This document shows, one piece after another, positions 1 through 6,888 of a DNA stretch of 61,223 nt; position 1 is the stretch's first letter; each line of letters opens with the position of its first letter. Position numbers and translations under genes: made by a program. Source of the DNA: Bacillota bacterium (GTDB lineage Bacteria; Bacillota; Bacilli; Alicyclobacillales; SLC66); the NCBI GenBank assembly GCA_021821085.1, contig JAKACV010000011.1:1-61223 (forward strand). Reading direction: 5' to 3'. The notes below the pieces were generated by a model, which was given only the letters and a program-made list of their open reading frames with translations, was not told the DNA's origin and did no database searches.

Positions 1-72
1 CTGAATTAGCTTGTCGATCACAAGTGCCTTTTTCAACTCTGCGCGACTCAATGAAATAATCCCCTTGTCCAT
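1..72 (-). CDS. Transposase, N-terminal fragment (ISNCY/IS481-like)
   Basis: Read on the minus strand from ATG at 72-70, the first 24 codons give MDKGIISLSRAELKKALVID followed by KLIQ, and the frame runs off the left edge. The pattern 'xSxxELKKxxVIxKLIxG' opens the helix-turn-helix of transposases usually labelled ISNCY or IS481-like, in which an 'EAAELLGLSxRQ' motif would follow outside this window. The start is supported by its position just inside a pair of palindromic repeats typical of insertion-sequence ends. Only 24 residues are visible, so neither the family nor the integrity of the gene is certain. Confidence 0.55.
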   Translation of the reverse strand, partial: MDKGIISLSRAELKKALVIDKLIQ

Positions 73-116
73 AGTGACATTTTCACTGATGACTTACATA
101 GTGACAATATCACTGA
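72..116. repeat. Two direct copies of an 18-bp palindromic repeat (probable IS end)
   Basis: TAGTGACATTTTCACTGA (72-89) and TAGTGACAATATCACTGA (99-116) are near-identical direct repeats with a 27-bp period. Each contains the palindrome AGTGA-N5-TCACT. They directly precede the transposase start codon, so they are best read as the terminal repeats or transposase-binding sites of the insertion sequence, whose outer end would lie near 116-120. Confidence 0.55.
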
Positions 117-141
117 CGAACAACAAATTACGATGTGAGAA

Positions 142-170
142 TTGACCATGGTCTTCGCATGTGGTATAGT
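142..170 (+). promoter_or_regulatory. Sigma-A promoter of the metX-hom operon
   Basis: TTGACC (142-147) and TATAGT (165-170) are separated by 17 bp. Transcription would start near 177, about 25 bp before the SAM riboswitch aptamer. Confidence 0.7.
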
Positions 171-198
171 ATTAAATAATTATTATAAAAACAGAATA

Positions 199-328
199 CT
201 CTTATCGAGAGTGGCGGAGGGACTGGCCCGATGAAGCCCGGCAACCGTCTTTTGCATTTGCAAAAGAAAGGTGCCAATTCCAGCAGAACAGGTATGTTCT
301 GGGAGATAAGAGGGAGACGTGAGAGTTA
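199..328 (+). ncRNA. SAM-I riboswitch (S-box) aptamer
   Basis: The conserved S-box core is present: 'GAGGGACTGGCCCGATGAAG' followed by 'CCCGGCAACC'. P1 is formed by CTTATC (201-206) and GATAAG (305-310). The segment AAGAGGG (308-314), which includes the 3' strand of P1, can alternatively pair with CCCTCTT (335-341) of the downstream terminator, giving the usual SAM-controlled choice between antiterminator and terminator. High S-adenosylmethionine should stop transcription before metX. The riboswitch family and its OFF logic are established; the pairings are read from the sequence. Confidence 0.95.
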
Positions 329-330
329 GG

Positions 331-362
331 CACCCCCTCTTTTTATTAAGAGGGGGTGTTTT
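331..362 (+). terminator. Riboswitch-controlled intrinsic terminator
   Basis: CACCCCCTCT (331-340) pairs perfectly with AGAGGGGGTG (349-358) over an 8-nt loop and is followed by TTTTG. Part of the 5' arm is shared with the antiterminator of the SAM-I riboswitch. Confidence 0.93.
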
Positions 363-380
363 GTTGTGGAGGTAGCTGGA

Positions 381-1496
381 ATGAGAAATACTCAATTACC
401 ATATGGAACAACTAATCTGTTACATTCCTTTGCGCTAGATCATTATGAAACCGAATTTGGAGCGCGGCTAGATGACGTGAAAGTTGCATACGAAACGTAT
501 GGAACCCTTAATTCGTATGGAACAAATGCTATTCTGTTGTGTCATGCATTAACCGGTGATGCACATGCTGCTGATGGGAATGGACGATCGGGTTGGTGGG
601 GTCCGCTTATAGGACCTCACCGCGCGATCGATACAAATCGATATTTTGTGGTTTGTACCAATGTGATTGGCGGATGTGCGGGTACCACTGGACCTGCGAG
701 TAAGATGTCAGATGATGTCACTGTATATGGTTCGCATTTTCCGGTGATTACAATACGCGATATGGTTCGCGTGCAATTCCCTTTACTTAAGCAGTTAGGT
801 ATCAAAAAATTGCATGCGGTATTGGGTGGGTCTATGGGGGGGATGCAGGCTTTGGAATGGCCTATTATCTATCCCGATTTTGTAGAGCGTGCGGTTGTCA
901 TTGCGGCAAACCCTGCTTTTACTGCAATGGGTCTGGCCTACAATGAAGTGATGCGACGAGCGATTGTCAGTGATCTGAACTATTTAGATGGAGATTATGC
1001 GAATGCGGGAAAGTTCCCAGAAGATGGGATGCGGTTAGCGCGCATGATTGGCATGATTACGTATCGGACAGCGCAATTATTTGATGAGCGGTTTGGAAGG
1101 CAATTTACTTCGGGGAATTCATTTGACCCAGAGGTGGGGAGATATTTGCGTCATCAGGGAAATAAATTCATGGAGCGTTTTGACCCTGAATCATATTTGA
1201 CGTTAATTCGAGCCATGGATCTGCATGATATCGGACGAGGGCGAGGCGGATATCATGCGGCTTATCAAAAGATTGCAGCTGAATTATTGTGGATTGGTAT
1301 TCGAGATGATTTGTTGTATCCGCCAAAGCAAATTCAATTGGCCGTAAATGAAGCAAAAACGTCTGGTGTGGATGTAACTTATGCAGAGATCGATAGTGTG
1401 CTTGGCCATGATGCATTTTTGTTAGAATTCGAACAGTTAACAGATCTAATCGATCCCTTTTTACATGCCGAGAACTTGGATGAACGAGCACTATAG
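381..1496 (+). CDS. metX: Homoserine O-acetyltransferase MetX
   Basis: Transfers an acetyl group from acetyl-CoA to homoserine, the committed cytosolic step from the aspartate pathway to methionine. It is an alpha/beta-hydrolase-fold protein of 371 aa, normal for the family. The nucleophile elbow GGSMGG is visible, with the catalytic Asp and His in the C-terminal third ('IDSVLGHDAFLLE'). The characteristic 'DLHDIGRG' segment is also present. ATG 381 is chosen because GGAGGT (368-373) lies 7 nt upstream; an in-frame GTG at 366 would overlap that site. It follows a SAM-I riboswitch and is 10 bp upstream of hom, consistent with SAM-repressed methionine synthesis. Some MetX-fold enzymes use succinyl-CoA, and sequence reading alone does not exclude that here. 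Confidence 0.93.
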   Translation: MRNTQLPYGTTNLLHSFALDHYETEFGARLDDVKVAYETYGTLNSYGTNAILLCHALTGDAHAADGNGRSGWWGPLIGPHRAIDTNRYFVVCTNVIGGCAGTTGPASKMSDDVTVYGSHFPVITIRDMVRVQFPLLKQLGIKKLHAVLGGSMGGMQALEWPIIYPDFVERAVVIAANPAFTAMGLAYNEVMRRAIVSDLNYLDGDYANAGKFPEDGMRLARMIGMITYRTAQLFDERFGRQFTSGNSFDPEVGRYLRHQGNKFMERFDPESYLTLIRAMDLHDIGRGRGGYHAAYQKIAAELLWIGIRDDLLYPPKQIQLAVNEAKTSGVDVTYAEIDSVLGHDAFLLEFEQLTDLIDPFLHAENLDERAL

Positions 1497-1506
1497 GAGG
1501 AATAAC

Positions 1507-2823
1507 GTGGAGAGTAAAAAGGAAATCTATGTGGGGTTGCTTGGTTTGGGCACTGTCGGGACAGGTGTCGTCAAATCCCTTCTCGCAAATGAGAGTCACA
1601 TCACACACCAGACGGGGTATCGCGTGCGGGTGAAGGCTGCTCTTGTGCAAACATTTGAAAAGGAGAGAAGGGTCGCAGTCAATCCCAGTTTTATGACGAA
1701 GGATCCTAGCGTGATCCTCCGTGATCCTGAGATTGATATTGTGGTTGAAGTGATGGGAGGAGTCGAACCAGCCCTTAGTTACATTCGCCAGGCGCTTCTT
1801 TTGCGCAAACATGTTGTGACTGCAAACAAAGAGTTGCTTGCAAAACATGGAGAAGAGTTGATGCGGATTGCGAAAGAAATGGGTGTGCGCCTGCTCTATG
1901 AAGCGAGCGTAGCGGGGGGGATTCCCATTGTGAGAACGTTACAAGCGTATCTCACAGCAAATCGCGTGTCATCGATTCGCGGTATATTAAATGGCACTTC
2001 AAACTACATTTTAACGCAAATGCAACTAGAACATGTGACTTTCACCGAGGCTTTGCTTGAGGCACAACAACTCGGTTATGCAGAGGCAGATCCGACAAGC
2101 GATGTAGAGGGATATGATGCCGCCTATAAATTACTTATTTTAGCGAATATGGCCTTTCCCGTGCGCGCAGAGATGGCTTTTGTAAGGCGAATCGGGATCA
2201 GCAAAATTAGCCCCATTGATTTTGAGTATGCGACTCGCTTGAATTGTACAATAAAATTGATTGGGGAGGCTTCCTATGATGGGGAGTGTGTACATTTAGA
2301 AGTGACACCGAAATTGCTCTCGCGCACGGATGCACTGGCAACGGTTAACGATGTTTTTAATGCAGTAACGATCTCTGCAGATGTGGTTGGAGAGCTTACT
2401 TTTATTGGACGAGGGGCAGGAGAAATGCCTACTGCAAGTGCGGTGATTGAGGATATTGCCGAGATTCTACGTTCTCCAAAGCCACCGCTTGTGCGACAAC
2501 AAGAAATTGGCATGGATGGTTGGATTAAGGGTAACGCTATAAAACAGGGAATGTATTATGTGCGTATGCAGTTTTCACACTTATGTCAAGATCAGGTTCT
2601 TGGGGTCGACGGCAAAACTCGCTTTGAAAGTGTGGCAAGCGCAGTAGAAATTGGATCAGGTGAGGGGGGATTGACCCGAGTTTTTTTGGTCGCGGGGGCT
2701 GATTTGGAACAAATTGTGCATATTGCGGAGTGTTTACAGGTGAAATTTTATGTAATTTTGCCGTATGAAGGAGAATTTGTTTTGCCCGAACACAGTGAAT
2801 TTTTCACATTACCCGCAGTGTAA
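1507..2823 (+). CDS. hom: Homoserine dehydrogenase with C-terminal ACT domain
   Basis: NAD(P)H-dependent reduction of aspartate semialdehyde to homoserine, the branch point to threonine and methionine. The N-terminal Rossmann fold begins 'VGLLGLGTVGTGVV'. The catalytic domain has 'EASVAGGIPIVR' and 'GILNGTSNYIL', followed by 'AEADPTSDVEGYDAAYK'. A C-terminal ACT-type regulatory region (about residues 350-430) suggests feedback control by threonine. Length is 438 aa, as expected. GTG 1507 is chosen because AGGAGG (1496-1501) lies 5 nt upstream; a longer reading from 1465 would overlap metX. Placed in the metX operon, it supplies the MetX substrate under riboswitch control. Confidence 0.95.
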   Translation: MESKKEIYVGLLGLGTVGTGVVKSLLANESHITHQTGYRVRVKAALVQTFEKERRVAVNPSFMTKDPSVILRDPEIDIVVEVMGGVEPALSYIRQALLLRKHVVTANKELLAKHGEELMRIAKEMGVRLLYEASVAGGIPIVRTLQAYLTANRVSSIRGILNGTSNYILTQMQLEHVTFTEALLEAQQLGYAEADPTSDVEGYDAAYKLLILANMAFPVRAEMAFVRRIGISKISPIDFEYATRLNCTIKLIGEASYDGECVHLEVTPKLLSRTDALATVNDVFNAVTISADVVGELTFIGRGAGEMPTASAVIEDIAEILRSPKPPLVRQQEIGMDGWIKGNAIKQGMYYVRMQFSHLCQDQVLGVDGKTRFESVASAVEIGSGEGGLTRVFLVAGADLEQIVHIAECLQVKFYVILPYEGEFVLPEHSEFFTLPAV

Positions 2824-2857
2824 AATTTGAAAAGATGAGTTGGACAGGGTGTTGTCC

Positions 2858-2887
2858 TTGACATGCTCCTTCAAACATCGCTACAAT
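2858..2887 (+). promoter_or_regulatory. Sigma-A promoter of sdhCAB
   Basis: TTGACA (2858-2863) and TACAAT (2882-2887) are separated by 18 bp. The promoter lies about 50 bp upstream of sdhC, in the gap after hom. No clear terminator for hom was seen in the 34 bp before it. Confidence 0.75.
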
Positions 2888-2936
2888 TTAACTTGTATTA
2901 TGGTATTGTGCAATTGTCAGGAAGGGGGGCTTGTCG

Positions 2937-3557
2937 GTGGCTACTGCAACAGCCAATCATCGAGAATTTTTATTTCGCCGACTTCATACACTCGCTGGCG
3001 TGGTTCCAGTTGGGTTGTTTTTGCTTGAGCATTTTTTCACCAATGCAACAGCAACGGAGGGGCCAGCCGCATTTAATAATGCGGTCAATACGATTCAACA
3101 TATCCCATATTTGCATGTAGTGGAGTTCGTGTTTATTTTTCTTCCACTTATTTATCATGGGGTGTATGGACTGTATGTAGCATACACGTCGGGGTATAAT
3201 GCGCAGCAATATACTTGGCTTCGAAACCGCATGTATGCGTTGCAACGTATCACTGGGGTTATTACGTTCGTTTTTATTATCTTTCACTTATGGACGACTC
3301 GCTTTAGTGGACATGAACCGAACTTCAACTTTGTACATAACTTGGTTTCTGATCCAATCAACTTTTGGATTATGGTTATTGGCGTAGTTGCCGCGACGTT
3401 TCATTTCTCGAATGGTCTATGGTCGTTTATGGTTCATTGGGGGATTACAGTGGGGCCACGAGCACAGCGCATTTCTGCTGTCGTGTTGATGGTGTTTTTT
3501 GTCCTACTTGCGTTTATCGGGATTGACTCGTTGATTGCCTTTGTGCAAACAGCGTAA
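2937..3557 (+). CDS. sdhC: Succinate dehydrogenase cytochrome b558 subunit SdhC
   Basis: Membrane anchor of complex II. It binds heme b and passes electrons from succinate to menaquinone. The protein has 206 aa with five hydrophobic helices, like the 202-aa B. subtilis SdhC. Conserved histidines lie in or near helices ('RRLHTLAGVVPVGLFLLEHF', 'LIYHGVYG', 'IIFHLWTTRF', 'FHFSNGLW'). GTG 2937 is preferred because AAGGGGGG (2922-2929) ends 7 nt before it; the TTG at 2931 would be too close. It is first gene of the sdhCAB operon. As in Bacillus, a single anchor subunit serves instead of separate SdhC and SdhD. Confidence 0.95.
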   Translation: MATATANHREFLFRRLHTLAGVVPVGLFLLEHFFTNATATEGPAAFNNAVNTIQHIPYLHVVEFVFIFLPLIYHGVYGLYVAYTSGYNAQQYTWLRNRMYALQRITGVITFVFIIFHLWTTRFSGHEPNFNFVHNLVSDPINFWIMVIGVVAATFHFSNGLWSFMVHWGITVGPRAQRISAVVLMVFFVLLAFIGIDSLIAFVQTA

Positions 3558-3599
3558 AGGTGCTGTACAATGGCTCAACCTGCTTAGGAGGAATTTAAC

Positions 3600-5357
3600 A
3601 TGGCTTCACTGCGAATTATCGTCGTGGGTGGCGGACTTGCGGGTCTTATGGCTACCATCAAGATTGCAGAATCAGGGATTCCTGTTGATCTCTTTTCATT
3701 AGTCCCTGTAAAGCGCTCTCACTCTGTGTGTGCCCAAGGGGGTATCAACGGGGCTGTGAATACTAAAGGAGAAGGTGATTCTCCTTGGGTCCATTTTGAT
3801 GATACAATCTATGGCGGGGACTTTCTCGCCAATCAGACGCCTGTACTTAAAATGTGTGAAGCGGCACCTGGAGTCATTCACTTATTAGATCGTATGGGTG
3901 TGATGTTTAACCGCACGCCAGAAGGGTTGCTTGATTTTCGACGTTTTGGTGGGACGAAACATCACCGTACAGCGTTTGCGGGTGCTACAACAGGTCAACA
4001 AATGCTCTATGCGCTTGATGAGCAGGTCAGACGCTTTGAGGCGGCTGGACTCGTTCAAAAGTACGAGGGTTGGGAATTCACAAAAGCAGTCATTGATGAA
4101 GAGCAAGTCTGCCGAGGGATTGTCGCACAGGATTTGCGGACGATGGAAATGAAGGCATTTACCGCAGATGCAGTGATTCTTGCAACGGGCGGCAACGGAA
4201 TTATTTTTGGAAAAAGCACCAATTCGGTTATCAATACAGGAACAGCAGGATCGTCTGTGTACCAACAGGGTCTAACCTACGCAAATGGTGAATTCATTCA
4301 GATTCATCCAACTGCTATTCCCGGTGATGACAAATTGCGATTGATGTCAGAATCGGCGCGCGGTGAGGGTGGACGGATCTGGACGTATAAGGACGGGAAG
4401 CCTTGGTACTTTTTAGAGGAGAAATACCCTGAATACGGGAACCTTGTTCCTAGAGATATCGCAACACGAGAAATTTTTCACGTCTGTGTCGATCAAAAGC
4501 TCGGAGTCAACGGGGAAAACATGGTGTATTTAGACCTCTCACACATTCCGGCGGCTACCTTGAATGTGAAACTTGGCGGAATTCTCGAGATTTACGAGAA
4601 ATTCGTTGGGGATGATCCACGTAAGGTTCCTATGCGGATTTTTCCAGCTGTTCACTATTCGATGGGTGGATTGTGGGTAGATTTCGATCAAATGACGAAA
4701 GTAAAAGGGCTCTTTGCTTGTGGCGAAGCGGAATATCAATACCACGGGGCTAATCGTTTAGGAGCAAACTCGCTGCTGTCTTCAATTTATGGAGGAATGG
4801 TTGCGGGTCCATCGGCGGTTCGGTATATTCAAGGATTAGGCAAATCGGTAGATTCATTTTCAAGTACGGTGTTTGAACGGTATCGTCAGCAAGAGCAGGA
4901 CAAATACGATTCCATTTTAAAAATGGAAGGCACAGAAAATCCATATGTCATAGGACGAGAATTAGGTCAGTGGATGACAGACAATGTAACAGTTGTACGA
5001 TATAATGATCGTTTGAAAAAGACGGATGAGAAGATTCAGGAACTTATGGAGCGTTATAAGAGAATCGGTATGGCAGACAGGTCAAAGTGGCAAAACCAGA
5101 TGGCGCCTTATACGAGGCAGTTGTGGAATATGCTCGAATTGGCCCGCGTAATCACACTTGGTGCGTTATTGCGTGATGAGAGCCGTGGGGCTCATTATAA
5201 ACCAGATTTTCCAACACGTGACGATGAACGATTCTTAAAGACGACACTCGCACACTGGACTCCAGATGGTCCAAAAATCACTTACGAAGAAGTTGATGTT
5301 TCATTGATTCGACCACGGGAGCGAAGATATGATGTCAGCAAGGAGGCGACGGTCTAA
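3600..5357 (+). CDS. sdhA: Succinate dehydrogenase flavoprotein subunit SdhA
   Basis: Catalytic subunit oxidising succinate to fumarate with covalently bound FAD. The N-terminal dinucleotide-binding motif 'VVGGGLAGLMATIKIAESG' is followed by 'SVCAQGGINGAVN'. Further family motifs are 'KHHRTAFAGATTGQQ', 'ESARGEGGRIW' and 'YSMGGLWVDFDQ', plus the C-terminal 'GALLRDESRGAHYKPDFP'. Length is 585 aa, as in Bacillus. The start has an AGGAGG site at 3587-3592. The stop codon overlaps the sdhB start (TAATG), implying translational coupling. Confidence 0.97.
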   Translation: MASLRIIVVGGGLAGLMATIKIAESGIPVDLFSLVPVKRSHSVCAQGGINGAVNTKGEGDSPWVHFDDTIYGGDFLANQTPVLKMCEAAPGVIHLLDRMGVMFNRTPEGLLDFRRFGGTKHHRTAFAGATTGQQMLYALDEQVRRFEAAGLVQKYEGWEFTKAVIDEEQVCRGIVAQDLRTMEMKAFTADAVILATGGNGIIFGKSTNSVINTGTAGSSVYQQGLTYANGEFIQIHPTAIPGDDKLRLMSESARGEGGRIWTYKDGKPWYFLEEKYPEYGNLVPRDIATREIFHVCVDQKLGVNGENMVYLDLSHIPAATLNVKLGGILEIYEKFVGDDPRKVPMRIFPAVHYSMGGLWVDFDQMTKVKGLFACGEAEYQYHGANRLGANSLLSSIYGGMVAGPSAVRYIQGLGKSVDSFSSTVFERYRQQEQDKYDSILKMEGTENPYVIGRELGQWMTDNVTVVRYNDRLKKTDEKIQELMERYKRIGMADRSKWQNQMAPYTRQLWNMLELARVITLGALLRDESRGAHYKPDFPTRDDERFLKTTLAHWTPDGPKITYEEVDVSLIRPRERRYDVSKEATV

Positions 5358-6133
5358 TGAGCATGGCAGAACAAGATGTCAATGCAAAGAAAAAAGCCAT
5401 TCGCTTAATTATTGAACGTCAGGATGATCCAAATAGCCCACCTTACTCGGAGACATTCGATATTCCATGGCGTGCTGGGATGAATGTTATTGCTGCCCTC
5501 ATGGAGATCCAACGTAATCCAGTGAATGCACAGGGTGAGAAGGTGCGCCCTGTTGCGTGGGAATCGAATTGTTTAGAAGAGGTATGTGGAGCTTGTACAA
5601 TGGTGATTAACGGGAAACCTCGACAATCGTGTTCGGCTCTTTTAGATCAACTTGCGCAACCTATATACATTAAACCAATGCGCACGTTCCCTGTCATGAG
5701 GGACTTGATTGTCAATCGATCACGTATGTTTGATGCGTTAAAACGGATCAAAGCGTGGGTTCCAATTGATGGCACATATGACTTGGGACCAGGGCCTCGA
5801 ATGCCTGAAGTAGATCGTGAATGGGCTTATGAGCTTGCCAAGTGCTTTACTTGTGGATCCTGTGTGGAGGCTTGTCCAAATGTAAATGAACGAACGTCCT
5901 TCATCGGTGCATTTGCATTGTCACAAGCTCGTCTCTTTAATACGCATCCCACAGGGGCGATGCATAAGAAGGATCGATTTGAGGCATTAATGGGTGAAGG
6001 CGGTATTCACGAATGTGGAAATTCGCAAAACTGTGTTCAGGTTTGTCCTAAAGGCATTCCGCTGACCACGTCCATTGCGGCGATGAATAGAGCAATTGAT
6101 GGCTATGCATTTTCGGGTTGGCTTGGCAAATAA
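5357..6133 (+). CDS. sdhB: Succinate dehydrogenase iron-sulfur subunit SdhB
   Basis: Electron-transfer subunit of complex II linking FAD in SdhA to heme and quinone in SdhC. An N-terminal ferredoxin domain has the [2Fe-2S] cysteines in 'CLEEVCGACTMVINGKPRQS' and the Cys after it. The C-terminal domain carries 'CFTCGSCVEACPN' and 'CVQVCPKGIP' for the [4Fe-4S] and [3Fe-4S] clusters. Length is 258 aa. AAGGAGG (5340-5346) precedes ATG 5357, which overlaps the sdhA stop. It is last in the operon and followed by a strong terminator. Confidence 0.97.
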   Translation: MSMAEQDVNAKKKAIRLIIERQDDPNSPPYSETFDIPWRAGMNVIAALMEIQRNPVNAQGEKVRPVAWESNCLEEVCGACTMVINGKPRQSCSALLDQLAQPIYIKPMRTFPVMRDLIVNRSRMFDALKRIKAWVPIDGTYDLGPGPRMPEVDREWAYELAKCFTCGSCVEACPNVNERTSFIGAFALSQARLFNTHPTGAMHKKDRFEALMGEGGIHECGNSQNCVQVCPKGIPLTTSIAAMNRAIDGYAFSGWLGK

Positions 6134-6180
6134 ATAATAAATCTTGATTTTACATTTTGTTATGATCATAAATTCATCTT

Positions 6181-6209
6181 AGACCCTAGGCGTTTCCTAG
6201 GGTCTTTAT
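6181..6209 (+). terminator. Intrinsic terminator of sdhCAB
   Basis: AGACCCTAGG (6181-6190) pairs perfectly with CCTAGGGTCT (6196-6205) around a 5-nt loop, followed by a T-rich tail (TTATTT). Confidence 0.92.
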
Positions 6210-6230
6210 TTGATGATGATCATATTTAAG

Positions 6231-6385
6231 AGGTTGTTCAAAAAGGGTCGAGAACTCTGCGGCGCAGGGCTTCGGCTTGTGCTGGACATGCGTGCTCATG
6301 TCCCACCTATCGTACACTCCGCGCGCATGTCCAGACTTCACCAAACCCCTGCTTGCATCTTACCTCAACCCTTTTTGAACAGGCT
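6231..6385. mobile_element. MITE-like non-autonomous element, copy 1 (155 bp)
   Basis: A non-coding element whose near-identical second copy lies at 31834-31991. The ends are inverted: GTTCAAAAAGGGT (6236-6248) and ACCCTTTTTGAAC (6368-6380), extendable to about 19 of 22 matching bases. An inner inverted repeat CTGGACATGCG (6282-6292) / CGCATGTCCAG (6324-6334) lets the whole element fold into one long hairpin. It is flanked by ATTTAAG (6224-6230) and CTTTAAG (6386-6392), a one-mismatch 7-bp target duplication. It lies just after the sdhB terminator. A short open frame through it is not considered a gene. Confidence 0.8.
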
Positions 6386-6478
6386 CTTTAAGCGTGTGTC
6401 TAACAACCTTTTTGATCATCCTGCATTTTCTATCATTATATAGTACGTTTGCATTGCCCAATGTCGCATTCTTGTTGC

Positions 6479-6506
6479 ACACCCGATTTCACTGACTCAT
6501 ACAATA
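6479..6506 (+). promoter_or_regulatory. Sigma-K-type promoter of gerE
   Basis: AC (6479-6480), a 17-bp spacer and CATACAATA (6498-6506) fit the sigma-K consensus AC-N16/17-CATANNNTA exactly. B. subtilis gerE is transcribed by sigma-K in the mother cell. The -10 also matches the sigma-E form CATACANT, so specificity for K over E is inferred mainly from the -35 and from the gene. Confidence 0.75.
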
Positions 6507-6565
6507 CGATAACTGTATCCCTGAACCTTGTGAATGTGAACTGGAGCAAGGAGGGATAGGATAAA

Positions 6566-6769
6566 GTGTCCGCCGTAAGGGATGTGCGTGGGAAGTCACT
6601 CTTGACGATTCGTGAGCGAGAGGTGTTTGAACTCCTAGTTCAGGATAAAACCACCAAGGAGATCGCCGAAACGCTTTTCATCAGCGAAAAGACAGTACGG
6701 AACCATATCTCTAATGGGATGTGTTCACCTGTGCGTACGTCTATTGACACCGCAGGGTATCAATCTTAG
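6566..6769 (+). CDS. gerE: gerE, 5' segment (interrupted sporulation regulator)
   Basis: GerE is the late mother-cell LuxR-type regulator of spore coat genes, 74 aa in B. subtilis. Codons 1-50 here read as its N-terminus: 'SLLTIREREVFELLVQDKT' then 'TKEIAETLFISEKTVRNHIS' and N. After Asn50 (AAT 6713-6715) the frame leaves the family and continues with foreign residues 'GMCSPVRTSIDTAGYQS' to a stop at 6769. The truncated 67-aa product would keep the recognition helix but lose the C-terminal dimerisation helix. GTG 6566 follows AAGGAGGG (6548-6555). The missing C-terminus lies in frame at 10848-10931. The neighbours sdhB on the left and marR/murI on the right match the B. subtilis gerE locus. 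Confidence 0.93.
   Translation: MSAVRDVRGKSLLTIREREVFELLVQDKTTKEIAETLFISEKTVRNHISNGMCSPVRTSIDTAGYQS
6704..6721 (+). other. Left junction (attL-like) of the gerE intervening element
   Basis: CATATCTCTAATGGGATG (6704-6721) matches CATATTTCTAATGTCATG at the right junction. The identical 7-bp core is TCTAATG (6710-6716). TCT is codon 49 of gerE here and is in the same frame at the right junction, so a crossover in the core restores the reading frame. Confidence 0.85.
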
Positions 6770-6801
6770 TATTAATTGATATTATTAATTGAGGGTACTC
6801 T

Positions 6802-6888
6802 ATGATTCGCAGTGAAGAAACGACTGTAGCAGAAAACGAGAGACGTGGAACGGTACGGGGGAATGGGTATGCCATATTATTTGCTTAA
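6802..6888 (+). CDS. Possible 28-aa leader ORF before the membrane protein
   Basis: ATG 6802 is preceded by GAGGG (6791-6795) at 6 nt and reads MIRSEETTVAENERRGTVRG and 8 more residues to TAA at 6886-6888. It overlaps the start of the next gene by 20 bp in another frame, so it may couple translation into it. No family is recognised. The evidence is only the ribosome site and the position, so it may be chance. Confidence 0.3.
   Translation: MIRSEETTVAENERRGTVRGNGYAILFA

Noticed and set aside
1168-1848. 226-codon minus-strand frame over metX and hom
   Set aside because: It covers the junction of two well-supported genes on the other strand and shows no family features.
6210-6443. 77-codon frame across MITE copy 1
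   Set aside because: It runs through a non-coding hairpin element, lacks a ribosome site and is not kept as a frame in copy 2.
6566-6769. A stand-alone short LuxR-type regulator
   Set aside because: The family match stops exactly at the recombination core and the missing end is found in frame 4.1 kb away.
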